DNA from: CAWVWF01 sp963933885
Lineage (GTDB): Bacteria; Bacteroidota; Bacteroidia; Flavobacteriales_C; GCA-002722245
Direction of reading: 5' to 3'
DNA: 17,014 nucleotides
Assembly (NCBI GenBank): GCA_963933885.1
Contig: CAWVWF010000058.1
Coordinates: 1-17,014 of the forward strand
Every line of letters begins with the position of its first letter. Position 1 is the first letter of the stretch. A program made the position numbers and the translations under genes. The notes under the pieces were generated by a model. That model saw only the letters and a program-made list of their open reading frames with translations. It ran no database searches and was not told where the DNA came from. Of the stretch, positions 8,575 to 14,429 are shown piece by piece.

Positions 8575-8943
8575 TTATTTCAATCGATGCTTACTTATTT
8601 TTTTGTGATCTATAACTTCAAACTGGAACTCCATAGGTTGCATACTACTAGAATAATTAACAATCATATCGAAGTACTTCATACTTTCCTTAGGGATATA
8701 CAAATTATAAATAGTTTTACCCTTAGAATCAGAGGTCTCAAAAACGGTTAACCTTGTTCTTGAATCAATTTGATAGATGTTTATTTTTCTTTGTTTGGCG
8801 ATTTCATTTGAGTAACCGGTTTTCACAGACAACTTTGAACTATCAATTTTAATGACTGATTTTATTGGAATAGCAGCAGGTTCACCGAGTTCCCAATAAA
8901 TAAACAAACTATCTGATATTGTTACTCTGCCAGAAGCTCCCAT
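8575..8943 (-). CDS. C-terminal fragment of the interrupted secreted protein (122 aa)
   Basis: An open stretch that could in principle restart at the ATG at 8943 (MGASGRVTISDS). As a stand-alone product it would lack a signal peptide although its neighbours are exported, and in-frame coding sequence continues upstream of the ATG to the TAA at 9034. I therefore read it as the tail of the upstream fragment. Alternating hydrophobic and polar residues (LTVFETSDSKGKTIYNLYIP) suggest beta strands. Confidence 0.45.
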   Translation of the reverse strand: MGASGRVTISDSLFIYWELGEPAAIPIKSVIKIDSSKLSVKTGYSNEIAKQRKINIYQIDSRTRLTVFETSDSKGKTIYNLYIPKESMKYFDMIVNYSSSMQPMEFQFEVIDHKKISKHRLK

Positions 8944-9033
8944 ATTAGAAGGGGAGTATAAGTAATATTTGTTTTTAAGTAAATGTATAGGAATCCAATC
9001 ATTCTTAACTGTACTTAAGTTGATGTTTTTTAA

Positions 9034-9261
9034 TTAATCTGTGCTTTTTAATTTATTATAAGAGGTGTCATAGCCATCAAAACTTGATAGTCTTTTGTAG
9101 TACTGAGACGTTCTTGAAGTATCGATAAATACAGCATGATAATTCCCAGGATCTAAAGTTCTAATTATAAACGTTGTGTCATTAATTGTTTGAAAATCAT
9201 TAGACTGGCCAACCGAAATTAGACTCGTTAATAATAGAAGTATGAAGTAATATTTACGCAT
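9034..9261 (-). CDS. N-terminal fragment with signal peptide (75 aa)
   Basis: This is the portion expected from ordinary translation of the interrupted gene. It starts MRKYYFILLLLTSLISVGQS, with a signal peptide and cleavage near G18|Q19, and ends KSTD at the TAA. Its ATG lies one base after the stop of the RseP-like gene (TAA-C-ATG), so its translation is probably coupled to that gene. Alone it is too short to be a clear domain. Confidence 0.55.
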   Translation of the reverse strand: MRKYYFILLLLTSLISVGQSNDFQTINDTTFIIRTLDPGNYHAVFIDTSRTSQYYKRLSSFDGYDTSYNKLKSTD

Positions 9262-9262
9262 G

Positions 9263-10090
9263 TTATAACCAGAAGTATTTATAAATCACAAAACCATAAA
9301 CGATATAACTCAATGGAAATGTTCTGATCGATATTTTATCCAAAAAGTAATACGGTACTCTTTCTTTGGTTATGATCTCGTAGTAAATATTTACAATGTT
9401 AAAACCATTCATTCCTGCAAAAGGGAGTAGGTTAATAAAGAACAAAATAAAACCTAATTTGGCGACTAAAAAGCTTGTCTCTGAATGGTTCTTAATTATA
9501 TTTTTAGGTAATCCTTCAATGTATGAAATACCAATTAAATCATTGAGGAGTATTCCTATCAATATTAACCAAGAAAAATGAATCAAATATGCTGCTATAT
9601 ATGCCTTTCTATTCAAGGACTTACTGAAGACTAGGTCTTTTGGTGTTGAATTTTTATTTTTAGTAGCCTTGAAAAAGAAAAATAATAGAATGAAGAGCGT
9701 TGCAAAAGCATAATAAGGCCAATTGAAATTATGAACATCAAAACGATAATGAGTAAAATGAGATGCTAATCCAATAAACAAGGAAACGAATGAAGCAATA
9801 AACATTATGGATAATCTCTGGATCGGTGATTTAGAGTCGTAATCATAATCATTAAGGTTATGATCTTGTTCTTCATGAGTTAAAGTTCCCGATAACTTTA
9901 CATAACCACCAATTGGTAACCAACCGAAACCAAATTCGGTATTTTTAATCTTAAACTTAACAAGTGCTTTCCAGGTATCCCACCATATGTAAAATTTCTC
10001 GACTCTAATACCATTGATAATAGAGAGTAGGTATATTGAAGAAATATGAGTGATTATAAATAAGTTAAATACTAAGAGAAAATTAAGCAT
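9263..10090 (-). CDS. RseP-like (M50 / site-2 protease) homologue lacking the active site and PDZ domain
   Basis: A 275-residue multi-pass membrane protein clearly derived from RseP, the intramembrane metalloprotease of envelope stress signalling. Conserved family segments are GIRVEKFYIWWDTW (27-40), the segment GFGWLPIGGYVKLSG (54-68), a following transmembrane helix, and NLLPFAGMNG (220-229) followed by YEIIT. The catalytic residues are gone: the zinc motif HELGH is HISSI at 15-19, so the glutamate and second histidine are missing, and the third ligand in NxxPxxxLDG is N228. The protein is well short of a usual RseP (roughly 440 residues), and the central PDZ region is replaced by extra hydrophobic helices (about 93-111, 125-140, 164-183). 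It should not be a protease. A role in binding or holding membrane proteins, as proposed for other pseudoproteases, is inference. It lies among genes for secreted proteins and is one base from the next start. Confidence 0.85.
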   Translation of the reverse strand: MLNFLLVFNLFIITHISSIYLLSIINGIRVEKFYIWWDTWKALVKFKIKNTEFGFGWLPIGGYVKLSGTLTHEEQDHNLNDYDYDSKSPIQRLSIMFIASFVSLFIGLASHFTHYRFDVHNFNWPYYAFATLFILLFFFFKATKNKNSTPKDLVFSKSLNRKAYIAAYLIHFSWLILIGILLNDLIGISYIEGLPKNIIKNHSETSFLVAKLGFILFFINLLPFAGMNGFNIVNIYYEIITKERVPYYFLDKISIRTFPLSYIVYGFVIYKYFWL

Positions 10091-10119
10091 ATTTATTTGT
10101 GACCTTTTATTGAAATGAT

Positions 10120-10177
10120 AAAACTAAACAAAAGGATTCCTTTTGCTAAATTAACAAGTCCAGTATTGTTTAGTTTT
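10120..10177. repeat. 12-bp inverted repeat spanning the end of a small secreted-protein gene
   Basis: Perfect 12-base arms aaaactaaacaa (10120-10131) and ttgtttagtttt (10166-10177) enclose the stop codon at 10151-10153. A competing inner hairpin, caaaagga/tccttttg (10129-10145), overlaps one arm. On the minus-strand transcript the structure lies at the end of the 128-residue gene and before the RseP-like gene, where it could set relative expression or protect mRNA ends. Confidence 0.4.
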
Positions 10178-10537
10178 AAAGTCAATAAGTGTAGGTCCTC
10201 CAGAGCAGCCTCCAATTTCTTCAGAGTTTACATCTTCGTCATCAGTTGAAATAATCCATTGACCTGATTTATGTTTTCTAAGAACACCTTCGCTTAAAAT
10301 ATCTCCTACTTTAGTCATTGATAAACTGCCACTTTTATATATCACTTTAATGGAGTCTCCTTTTATAATAACCTCTAATTTAACACCCATAGATTTCCCT
10401 CCCCATTCTGCAAATGCCATATCGTATTTGTAAACACCATTTGGAGGAAGTTCCTTTTTATCTTCAATAGATAAAGCGTTTTGTCCAAAAGATGGTGATA
10501 CAAATAGAAAAGTTAAAAGTGTTAGAAGTGACTTCAT
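10151..10537 (-). CDS. Small secreted protein with two C-terminal cysteines
   Basis: A 128-residue exported protein with a signal peptide (1-18, cleavage near FG|Q). I do not recognise the family. The mature part looks beta-rich (VYKYDMAFAEW; VKLEVIIKGDSIKVIYKSG) and ends with CSGGPTL...YWTC. C111 and C128 are its only cysteines and could form a disulfide closing the C-terminus. It starts 10 bp after the preceding gene's stop and ends 60 bp before the RseP-like gene, so it is probably in the same operon. No lipoprotein box is seen. Confidence 0.7.
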   Translation of the reverse strand: MKSLLTLLTFLFVSPSFGQNALSIEDKKELPPNGVYKYDMAFAEWGGKSMGVKLEVIIKGDSIKVIYKSGSLSMTKVGDILSEGVLRKHKSGQWIISTDDEDVNSEEIGGCSGGPTLIDFKTKQYWTC

Positions 10538-10547
10538 AATTTCAGCT

Positions 10548-11051
10548 TTATTTTAAATCGAGATAGATTGTGATTTTATGATTATGCTTTTCAAATCTCA
10601 ACTTATATACTTTAGTATTAAAATCGAATTTATAAGCGTTTACTTCTTGTTCTAATAATTTAATGTGTGCTTCAATTTTTTCCTGTCTCTTTTTAAAGTA
10701 AGCAATTCCGTGTTTTTTTGATATAAAACTAATAACAGGTATCGGTTCTTCTTGAATAGAAAAGATTGGAATATTTCTAATTATAACATCACCTGATTGA
10801 GTAGGGAAATTGAAGATTTTAATTTTTATGGAGGAAAAGAGTGATGTTCTAATTTCTAAAGTATCACCAATAAAGTTTTTATCTATTGAAAACATTTCAG
10901 TGGAATCACATAAATAAGAATCACTTGTCGTTTTTATATGAGCAGGCTTGTATATTCCCTTTTTTTGAAAAGATAAATTACCTGTTATGTTCTGACTATA
11001 TGAGAAATTAGAGATAAAAAGTAAAACCCAAATCGATATAGCTATTCTCAT
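10548..11051 (-). CDS. Secreted protein with a possible carboxypeptidase-regulatory-like fold
   Basis: A 167-residue exported protein, first in the minus-strand cluster. The signal peptide is about residues 1-19 (cleavage near YS|QN). The mature N-terminal part follows the general pattern of the carboxypeptidase regulatory-like (CarboxypepD_reg) beta-sandwich often found in Bacteroidota envelope proteins: ITGNLSFQKKG, then a DSTEMFSIDK turn, then GDTLEIRTSLFSSIKIKI. That assignment rests on pattern only. A charged helical stretch (about 111-140, KKRQEKIEAHIKLLEQEV) and a final beta-like tail (HKITIYLDLK) follow. There is no TonB-dependent receptor barrel, so this would be a free domain. It is divergent from the TetR-type regulator. 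Confidence 0.65.
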   Translation of the reverse strand: MRIAISIWVLLFISNFSYSQNITGNLSFQKKGIYKPAHIKTTSDSYLCDSTEMFSIDKNFIGDTLEIRTSLFSSIKIKIFNFPTQSGDVIIRNIPIFSIQEEPIPVISFISKKHGIAYFKKRQEKIEAHIKLLEQEVNAYKFDFNTKVYKLRFEKHNHKITIYLDLK

Positions 11052-11194
11052 TTATAATTTTAAAGGTAGAGCAAATTAATTTTTATTTAAAATTTTTATT
11101 TTTCACTTAATTATTTGTTATACAGCTTGATAGTCCGTTTTTTACAGACTGATTTGTATTTGTTTGAAAAAAACATCTCAAAAAACTTGAAAAT

Positions 11195-11209
11195 ATGACG
11201 ATCGGTCAT
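11195..11209. promoter_or_regulatory. Probable TetR-family operator upstream of the regulator
   Basis: ATGACGATCGGTCAT is a near-palindrome with 5-bp arms (ATGAC/GTCAT), 12 bases upstream of the GTG start of the TetR-type gene. TetR-family operators are typically palindromes of this kind. A copy differing at two of 15 positions lies at 11826-11840, before the next gene. Position and duplication support autoregulation. Confidence 0.72.
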
Positions 11210-11221
11210 TAACTTAGCAGA

Positions 11222-11806
11222 GTGAAAAGAAAGATATACAGAGAAGACATTTTAAAAGCTGGTTTGGAATTGATGTTCCTTAACGGTTATAATGCTACTG
11301 GTATTAAAGAGATAACAAGTAAGATTGATATTCCTAAAGGTTCTTTTTACAATCATTTCACTAATAAAGAAGAATTTGCTTTAGAGGTAGTTCAAATGTA
11401 TTGTGATAACGGTTTGAAGATGTATGAGAATGTTTTTCTAGATACAACAAGAACTGGTTACGATAGGGTAGAGAATTTTTTCAATCGTTTGATTAAAAAT
11501 TATTCTGAAGTTCTAGAATATAAGTTGGGATGTGTAATGGGAAATTTCTCTATTGAAATGTCTGATATAAATGAAAACTTCAGAGTGTTATTGGATCAAG
11601 AGTTCGATAAGCTACAATCTGTAATTGAAACTTGTATCAAAGAAGGTATGAAAGCAGGTGATATTTCGAGTGATAAAGATTCAAATGCATTGGCTTCATT
11701 TCTATTAAACAGCTGGCATGGTGCTATGTTGAGAATGAAAACTACAGCAGATTCAAAACCACTTGAAGATTGTAAGTTGATGTTTTTGAGTCTTTTGAAG
11801 GCTTAA
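11222..11806 (+). CDS. TetR/AcrR-family transcriptional regulator
   Basis: A 194-residue DNA-binding regulator. The N-terminal TetR domain shows the expected helix-turn-helix at about residues 27-46 (GIKEITSKIDIPKGSFYNHF) with the characteristic YNHF and following KEEF. The all-helical C-terminal part (LGCVMGNFSIEMSDINENFR) resembles the NemR/YxaF-type ligand-binding group, although the ligand is unknown. The start is a GTG at 11222: a TAA at 11210-11212 blocks extension, and any internal ATG would remove DNA-binding residues. It is divergent from the small envelope gene cluster and lies 49 bp upstream of an outer-membrane protein gene. The shared operator-like sites suggest it represses itself and that gene. 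Confidence 0.9.
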   Translation: MKRKIYREDILKAGLELMFLNGYNATGIKEITSKIDIPKGSFYNHFTNKEEFALEVVQMYCDNGLKMYENVFLDTTRTGYDRVENFFNRLIKNYSEVLEYKLGCVMGNFSIEMSDINENFRVLLDQEFDKLQSVIETCIKEGMKAGDISSDKDSNALASFLLNSWHGAMLRMKTTADSKPLEDCKLMFLSLLKA

Positions 11807-11825
11807 AAAAATTTAAATATAAAAA

Positions 11826-11840
11826 ATGACGAACGGTCGT
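11826..11840. promoter_or_regulatory. Second copy of the TetR-type operator
   Basis: ATGACGAACGGTCGT matches 13 of 15 bases of the site at 11195-11209. It lies in the 49-bp gap between the regulator stop and the outer-membrane protein start at 11856. It contains an in-frame ATG that would otherwise look like the start of the next gene. Confidence 0.68.
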
Positions 11841-11855
11841 TGTAAAAAGAAAGAT

Positions 11856-12725
11856 ATGAAAAAGAAGAATTATTTAAAGAAGGGAGTAGCGTTAGCGTTA
11901 ATGCTTTTTACAATGCAATCCTCATTCGCAGGTGGACCATGGCTATTTAAAAAAAATGAAGGGTTTATTCAAACATCTGTTGTTCTACCAGCATATGCTT
12001 ATAGCTCATTATTGATGGGTACGTTGAGAGAAACTCAAGAAGTAAACAGGAAGACGCATAATTCAGATTATAGTATTTACTTGGAATATGGAATAACTGA
12101 TAAGCTAAACGTAATTTCAACTTTACCTTTTAAGTATGTTAAAACAGATGATTTAACGGATGGTTTCTCACCAACCAATTTACTAGAAGATGGAGATCTA
12201 GGAGGGATTAGTAATTACAAATTGGCGCTTAAATATGGAATTATAGATGCTAAAGTTAAAGTTGCATTATCACTTCAAACAAGTTGGAATACAATAAAAC
12301 AAGATCTTGATAAAGGATTGTCAACGGGGTATGACGCAAACTCATATGGATTAATGTTGCACATAGGAAGGAGTAAAGAGAAACAATACGGTTTCCTAGA
12401 GGTTGGATATAATTTGTTTTCTAATAACTACAGTGATGCCATCGAATTAAAAATTGAACATGGTTGGAAATTGAGCGATCATTTTTATTTAGCTGGATCC
12501 TTGGACGGTAGGTTCTCAATGCACAATGGTTCATACAATAATGAGAACTTAAAACAAACGGGATTGAGTCCTAATGATCAGGAATGGGCATATTTTGGAG
12601 TGAAAGTAGCCTATGAAAAGGATAATGGATTTGGTATAAATGCCAATATGCCTTTAGTGCCTATTACTTTTAAATATGTTGGTTTTAACGGGGCTATTGG
12701 GTTTGGGGCTTATAAGAAATTTTAA
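11856..12725 (+). CDS. Outer-membrane beta-barrel protein under TetR-type control
   Basis: From the ATG at 11856 the product is 289 residues with a good signal peptide (MKKKNYLKKGVALALMLFTM, cleavage near SFA|GG). The in-frame ATG at 11826 is less likely, because it lies within the operator palindrome and would put ten extra polar residues before the signal peptide. The mature protein alternates short amphipathic beta strands and turns (YSIYLEYGITDKLNVISTLP; YGFLEVGYNLF; FYLAGSLDGRFSM) and ends with an aromatic residue (GAYKKF), as outer-membrane barrels do. The pattern resembles the MetA-pathway (phenol degradation) transporter-like group, which I offer only as a possibility. It probably acts as a channel or surface protein for whatever the regulator senses. 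Confidence 0.75.
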   Translation: MKKKNYLKKGVALALMLFTMQSSFAGGPWLFKKNEGFIQTSVVLPAYAYSSLLMGTLRETQEVNRKTHNSDYSIYLEYGITDKLNVISTLPFKYVKTDDLTDGFSPTNLLEDGDLGGISNYKLALKYGIIDAKVKVALSLQTSWNTIKQDLDKGLSTGYDANSYGLMLHIGRSKEKQYGFLEVGYNLFSNNYSDAIELKIEHGWKLSDHFYLAGSLDGRFSMHNGSYNNENLKQTGLSPNDQEWAYFGVKVAYEKDNGFGINANMPLVPITFKYVGFNGAIGFGAYKKF

Positions 12726-12820
12726 TTTTTAAAATTTCATTTAGCAATTTTTTATTGATCAATTCTTCAATTTATTACAATGATGATATTGAAGCCATTA
12801 ATCTTCTTGAAACTAGTATT

Positions 12821-12845
12821 GTCATTCTGAGCGGAGTCGAAGAAC
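12821..12845. repeat. Possible dispersed Bacteroidota-type repeat copy
   Basis: The 25 bases from gtcattctgagcggagtcga onward match, from memory, a short sequence that recurs between genes in many Bacteroidota genomes. Only one copy is present in this window. It lies in the 213-bp gap (12726-12938) between the barrel gene and the small membrane protein. That gap holds no gene and no clear terminator. Confidence 0.4.
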
Positions 12846-12938
12846 TTGCACAGTAACAACAAAACTTGATCAACAAATCAAATAACTATCACACACGCAT
12901 AAATACATACATACAATTAACCATAAACAAAAATCAAA

Positions 12939-13292
12939 ATGTCAAAAACAAACTACAGAATCAACAAACCAAAAACGGTAACAGCAGTCTTTATTCTCAA
13001 CGTAATTATGATGATTTTACCCTTTGTGTTTTACACAGTATTCACAACACAAAACATTACTATTGATGGCCTAGATCCAATGCTAATGATTTATACAGGA
13101 ATTGCATACATTGTCTCTTTTGTCCCATTGGTTATTTCAATAAGAACAAAAAGGATCTGGCTGTTCAGATCAATCTTATTACTAAACATTCTAATCGCTT
13201 TACCGGCTAAGGCTTATATAGGAATCATAGTAGCCATTGTTTCGATCATTATTTCATTAACAAAAAGAGTAACAACATATTTTCAAGAATAA
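12939..13292 (+). CDS. Small multi-pass membrane protein
   Basis: A 117-residue protein with about four hydrophobic segments (residues 15-36, 50-67, 74-88 and 93-108) and no signal peptide, catalytic motif or recognised family. Positive charges at the start and end (SKTNYRINKPK; TKRVTTYFQE) suggest that both ends are cytoplasmic. The gene is four bases upstream of the oxidoreductase gene, so the pair is almost certainly one transcript and the protein may anchor or assist that enzyme. I cannot assign a function. Confidence 0.72.
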   Translation: MSKTNYRINKPKTVTAVFILNVIMMILPFVFYTVFTTQNITIDGLDPMLMIYTGIAYIVSFVPLVISIRTKRIWLFRSILLLNILIALPAKAYIGIIVAIVSIIISLTKRVTTYFQE

Positions 13293-13296
13293 AACT

Positions 13297-14250
13297 ATGA
13301 AAAACAAAAACATATTAATTGTTGGCGCTAATGGTGCGATGGCAATGGAAACGATAAAACATCTTATTAAAAAAGGATACGCTGAAATAACGATGGCATG
13401 TAGAGATTATAATAAAGGACTCATAGCAAAAAAAGAAATTTTAAATTGGGTAGAAGCCCAAGAAACGAATTTGAAAGTTATTGGTGGTTTTGATATGAAT
13501 AAACCTCAATTGATCAGGGCAGCGGTTCAAAACATAAAGGAAAAATTCCCTTTTGATATCGTATTTCTAGCGGCTGGATTTGCAGTGTTTTCTGATGATT
13601 TTCAAGCTGTAGAATGGGAGAGTAGTAGAATTGAAAAAACAATATTTCAAAATTTAATTGGGAGTCACGTCACTTTAGAAGCGCTTAAAGGAGCAGGTTT
13701 AGTTGCTAAAGAAGCTCGAGTTGTATTAGCTGGTGGTGAAGGAGCTAGAGGAATTAAGGGAATGATAGATAAACCAGTGTTTAGTTCCTTCAATGCGTTT
13801 AAAAATTATGTTTATTTAAAATCTGATCTAAAATACAATCCATTGAATGCTATCGGGATTTCTAAATTATGTGGTGCTTTATGGGTGACTAAAGTTGCTG
13901 AGTTAGAGCGAGGGAATATGGAAGTGATTTGGTTCTCCCCAGGTTTAACTTCTGGATCTTCGGGCTTACAAGTTTTACCAAGGGTTAAAAGAATTGTATT
14001 CGGAATTACCTTTAGTATAATGAACTTGCTAGGGAAATCTCAAACTCCTGAAGCTGGAGGAAAGAAATATGCGGATTGTTTAACAGGAAAGTTAGGAGAA
14101 ACAGGAAGCTTACTTGGTGCACCAGCTGGAAAATCAATAGGGAAACTTACTGATCAAAAACCTATGAATTCATTGTTTATTAATCGTGAATTTATAGATG
14201 GCTTTTGGGAGATCGTTGAACGGACTATTGGTAAATATCAAACTAAATAA
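13297..14250 (+). CDS. Atypical SDR-fold NAD(P)-binding oxidoreductase
   Basis: A 317-residue Rossmann-fold protein of the short-chain dehydrogenase/reductase superfamily, with some resemblance to the protochlorophyllide-reductase-like branch. The nucleotide-binding start is VGANGAMA (9-16), a variant of TGxxxGxG, and LAAGF (91-95) stands where NNAG is usual. N119 (FQNLIGSH) and K190 (GISKLCGA) fit the conserved Asn and Lys. The catalytic Tyr of YxxxK appears to be I186 (IGISK), and the usual Ser region reads VVLAGGEGARG with no Ser. The PG of the post-catalytic loop is present (FSPGLTSGSSG). It may use a different mechanism or may bind cofactor without classical reductase activity. It follows the small membrane protein by 4 bp and is convergent with the hydrolase-OsmC gene. 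Confidence 0.8.
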   Translation: MKNKNILIVGANGAMAMETIKHLIKKGYAEITMACRDYNKGLIAKKEILNWVEAQETNLKVIGGFDMNKPQLIRAAVQNIKEKFPFDIVFLAAGFAVFSDDFQAVEWESSRIEKTIFQNLIGSHVTLEALKGAGLVAKEARVVLAGGEGARGIKGMIDKPVFSSFNAFKNYVYLKSDLKYNPLNAIGISKLCGALWVTKVAELERGNMEVIWFSPGLTSGSSGLQVLPRVKRIVFGITFSIMNLLGKSQTPEAGGKKYADCLTGKLGETGSLLGAPAGKSIGKLTDQKPMNSLFINREFIDGFWEIVERTIGKYQTK

Positions 14251-14308
14251 TATGATGTTATTATTTGAGTTTATCGCTCTAGTTCTACCGTAATTTCTAT
14301 TTATCGGG

Positions 14309-14423
14309 CATGTTTCCGAGGATATACTCGTCTTCAAAAGGGCAAGTAATACTATGTTGAGGAAATGTGTCTGAAGACACGATTCTCATTACACACGTAT
14401 GTCCTCCGGGACATACGTGCGAG
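14309..14423. repeat. Palindromic MITE/REP-like element, copy 1
   Basis: This copy lies between the convergent oxidoreductase and hydrolase-OsmC genes. It includes a perfect 6-bp hairpin gtgtct-ga-agacac (14367-14380) and an 11-bp hairpin at 14394-14419 (arms cacgtatgtcc/ggacatacgtg). Bases 14345-14409 align without gaps to the reverse complement of 15716-15780, with 6 mismatches in 65. Its left arm (14309-14327) is a degenerate version of the terminal repeat of copy 2. The hairpins could also end transcription from both sides. Confidence 0.72.
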
Positions 14424-14429
14424 TGATAG

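Larger units (their letters stand above)
8575..9261 (-). pseudogene. Secreted protein gene interrupted by a single in-frame TAA
   Basis: Reading from the ATG at 9261 on the minus strand, 75 codons are followed by one TAA (9034-9036), then 152 further sense codons in the same frame to the stop near 8575. The 30 codons after the TAA and before the next ATG (8943) read as normal protein and join smoothly to the rest (KNDWIPIHLLKNKYYLYSPS then NMGASGRVTISDS). The simplest reading is one ancestral gene of about 228 residues with a signal peptide, broken by a nonsense mutation; no frameshift is needed. Alternatives are translational readthrough, a sequencing error, or two separate polypeptides. I do not recognise the family; the protein looks beta-rich and exported. 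Confidence 0.7.

Noticed and set aside
9396..9581. 61-codon plus-strand open frame
   Set aside because: It is antisense to the RseP-like gene and shows no recognisable features.
11826..11855. Longer start for the beta-barrel gene
   Set aside because: This ATG lies inside the operator-like palindrome and would put ten polar residues before a normal signal peptide.
12866..13066. 66-codon open frame overlapping the small membrane protein
   Set aside because: Its composition is Asn/Gln/Lys-rich from AT-rich sequence, and it overlaps the better-supported gene at 12939 in another frame.
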